Shown: one piece after another, positions 6,858 to 6,982 of the stretch
Position numbering within the stretch: position 1 is the first letter of the stretch
How the letters are laid out: the number at the start of each line of letters is the position of its first letter
Source of the DNA: JALQTD01 sp036825655
GTDB lineage: Bacteria > Bacteroidota > Bacteroidia > Flavobacteriales_D > Sanyastnellaceae
Assembly (NCBI GenBank): GCA_036825655.1
Contig: DAISXU010000110.1
Span: 1-6,982 of the forward strand
Direction of reading: 5' to 3'
DNA length: 6,982 nt
The notes under the pieces: model-generated
The model's database searches: none
What the model saw: only the letters and a program-made list of their open reading frames with translations
What the model was told of the DNA's origin: nothing
Position numbers and translations under genes: made by a program

Positions 6858-6982
6858 TTGTTTTTGGTTTTAAATGATGAGGCGAATGTCCTGCGGGGCA
6901 TCTCTCTTAGCCGTAACAGAAACGGCTCGATTCACTTGCGCAAGGCCGCAATTCATAGGCGTTGAGTTTCAGCTGCGATGTA
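6858..6982 (-). other. ssb upstream region with small hairpins; no supportable gene
   Basis: The 125 bases ahead of ssb contain an AGCCGT/ACGGCT hairpin with a seven-base loop (6909-6927) and a ten-base palindrome CTTGCGCAAG (6935-6944). A frame open from the window edge stops at 6907 (ending ESSRFCYG), and a 28-residue frame runs 6956-6870; neither is recognisable. I see no clear TAnnTTTG promoter, so the ssb promoter may lie beyond the edge or be degenerate. The region could be the end of an upstream gene, a structured leader or plain spacer. Confidence 0.3.

Noticed and set aside
6870..6956. 28-residue minus-strand frame ending 12 bases before ssb, possible leader peptide
   Set aside because: No ribosome site, no residue bias suggesting attenuation, and no recognisable sequence.
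6928..6982. Resemblance of parts of the right edge to conserved rRNA or tRNA motifs
   Set aside because: Matches are only a few bases long and no cloverleaf or rRNA helix can be drawn.

Overview
The window reads as ordinary chromosome of a member of the Bacteroidota, probably of the flavobacterial or Cryomorphaceae-like side; the exact family cannot be fixed from this sequence. The reasons are a three-gene, type-B succinate dehydrogenase/fumarate reductase operon of the form usual in that phylum, a short tail-less Ssb, a TonB-dependent receptor with an N-terminal carboxypeptidase-regulatory-like domain, two promoters of the Bacteroidota form TTG-N20-TAnnTTTG, and start codons without clear Shine-Dalgarno sequences. 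All supportable genes lie on the minus strand, so transcription runs from the right edge to the left.

From right to left: (1) 6982-6858 is a short leader with small hairpins and no gene I can support. (2) ssb (6857-6498) is a single-stranded-DNA-binding protein of 119 residues, followed by a strong intrinsic terminator (6491-6453). (3) A promoter at 6393-6363 drives sdhC-sdhA-sdhB (6341-2867). The genes are separated by only about 8-14 bases. Together they form the membrane-bound succinate:quinone oxidoreductase: a di-heme cytochrome b anchor, a covalent-FAD subunit and an iron-sulfur subunit. (4) A compact junction (2866-2770) carries a probable weak terminator or operator palindrome and a second promoter. 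(5) That promoter drives a two-gene module (2769-102): a small exported HMA-domain metal-binding protein and a metal-type TonB-dependent receptor whose start codon overlaps the HMA stop. (6) 101-1 is the 3' flank, with no terminator or secure gene.

The sdh genes link the citric acid cycle to the respiratory quinone pool. The HMA/receptor pair most likely takes up or handles a thiol-seeking metal, copper being the best guess, at the outer membrane and in the periplasm. Both of its proteins carry paired cysteines, and the two are translationally coupled, which suggests they work together. I consider this module and its unusually compact, apparently leaderless promoter the most interesting part of the window. 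Nothing here resembles a mobile element, CRISPR array or phage.
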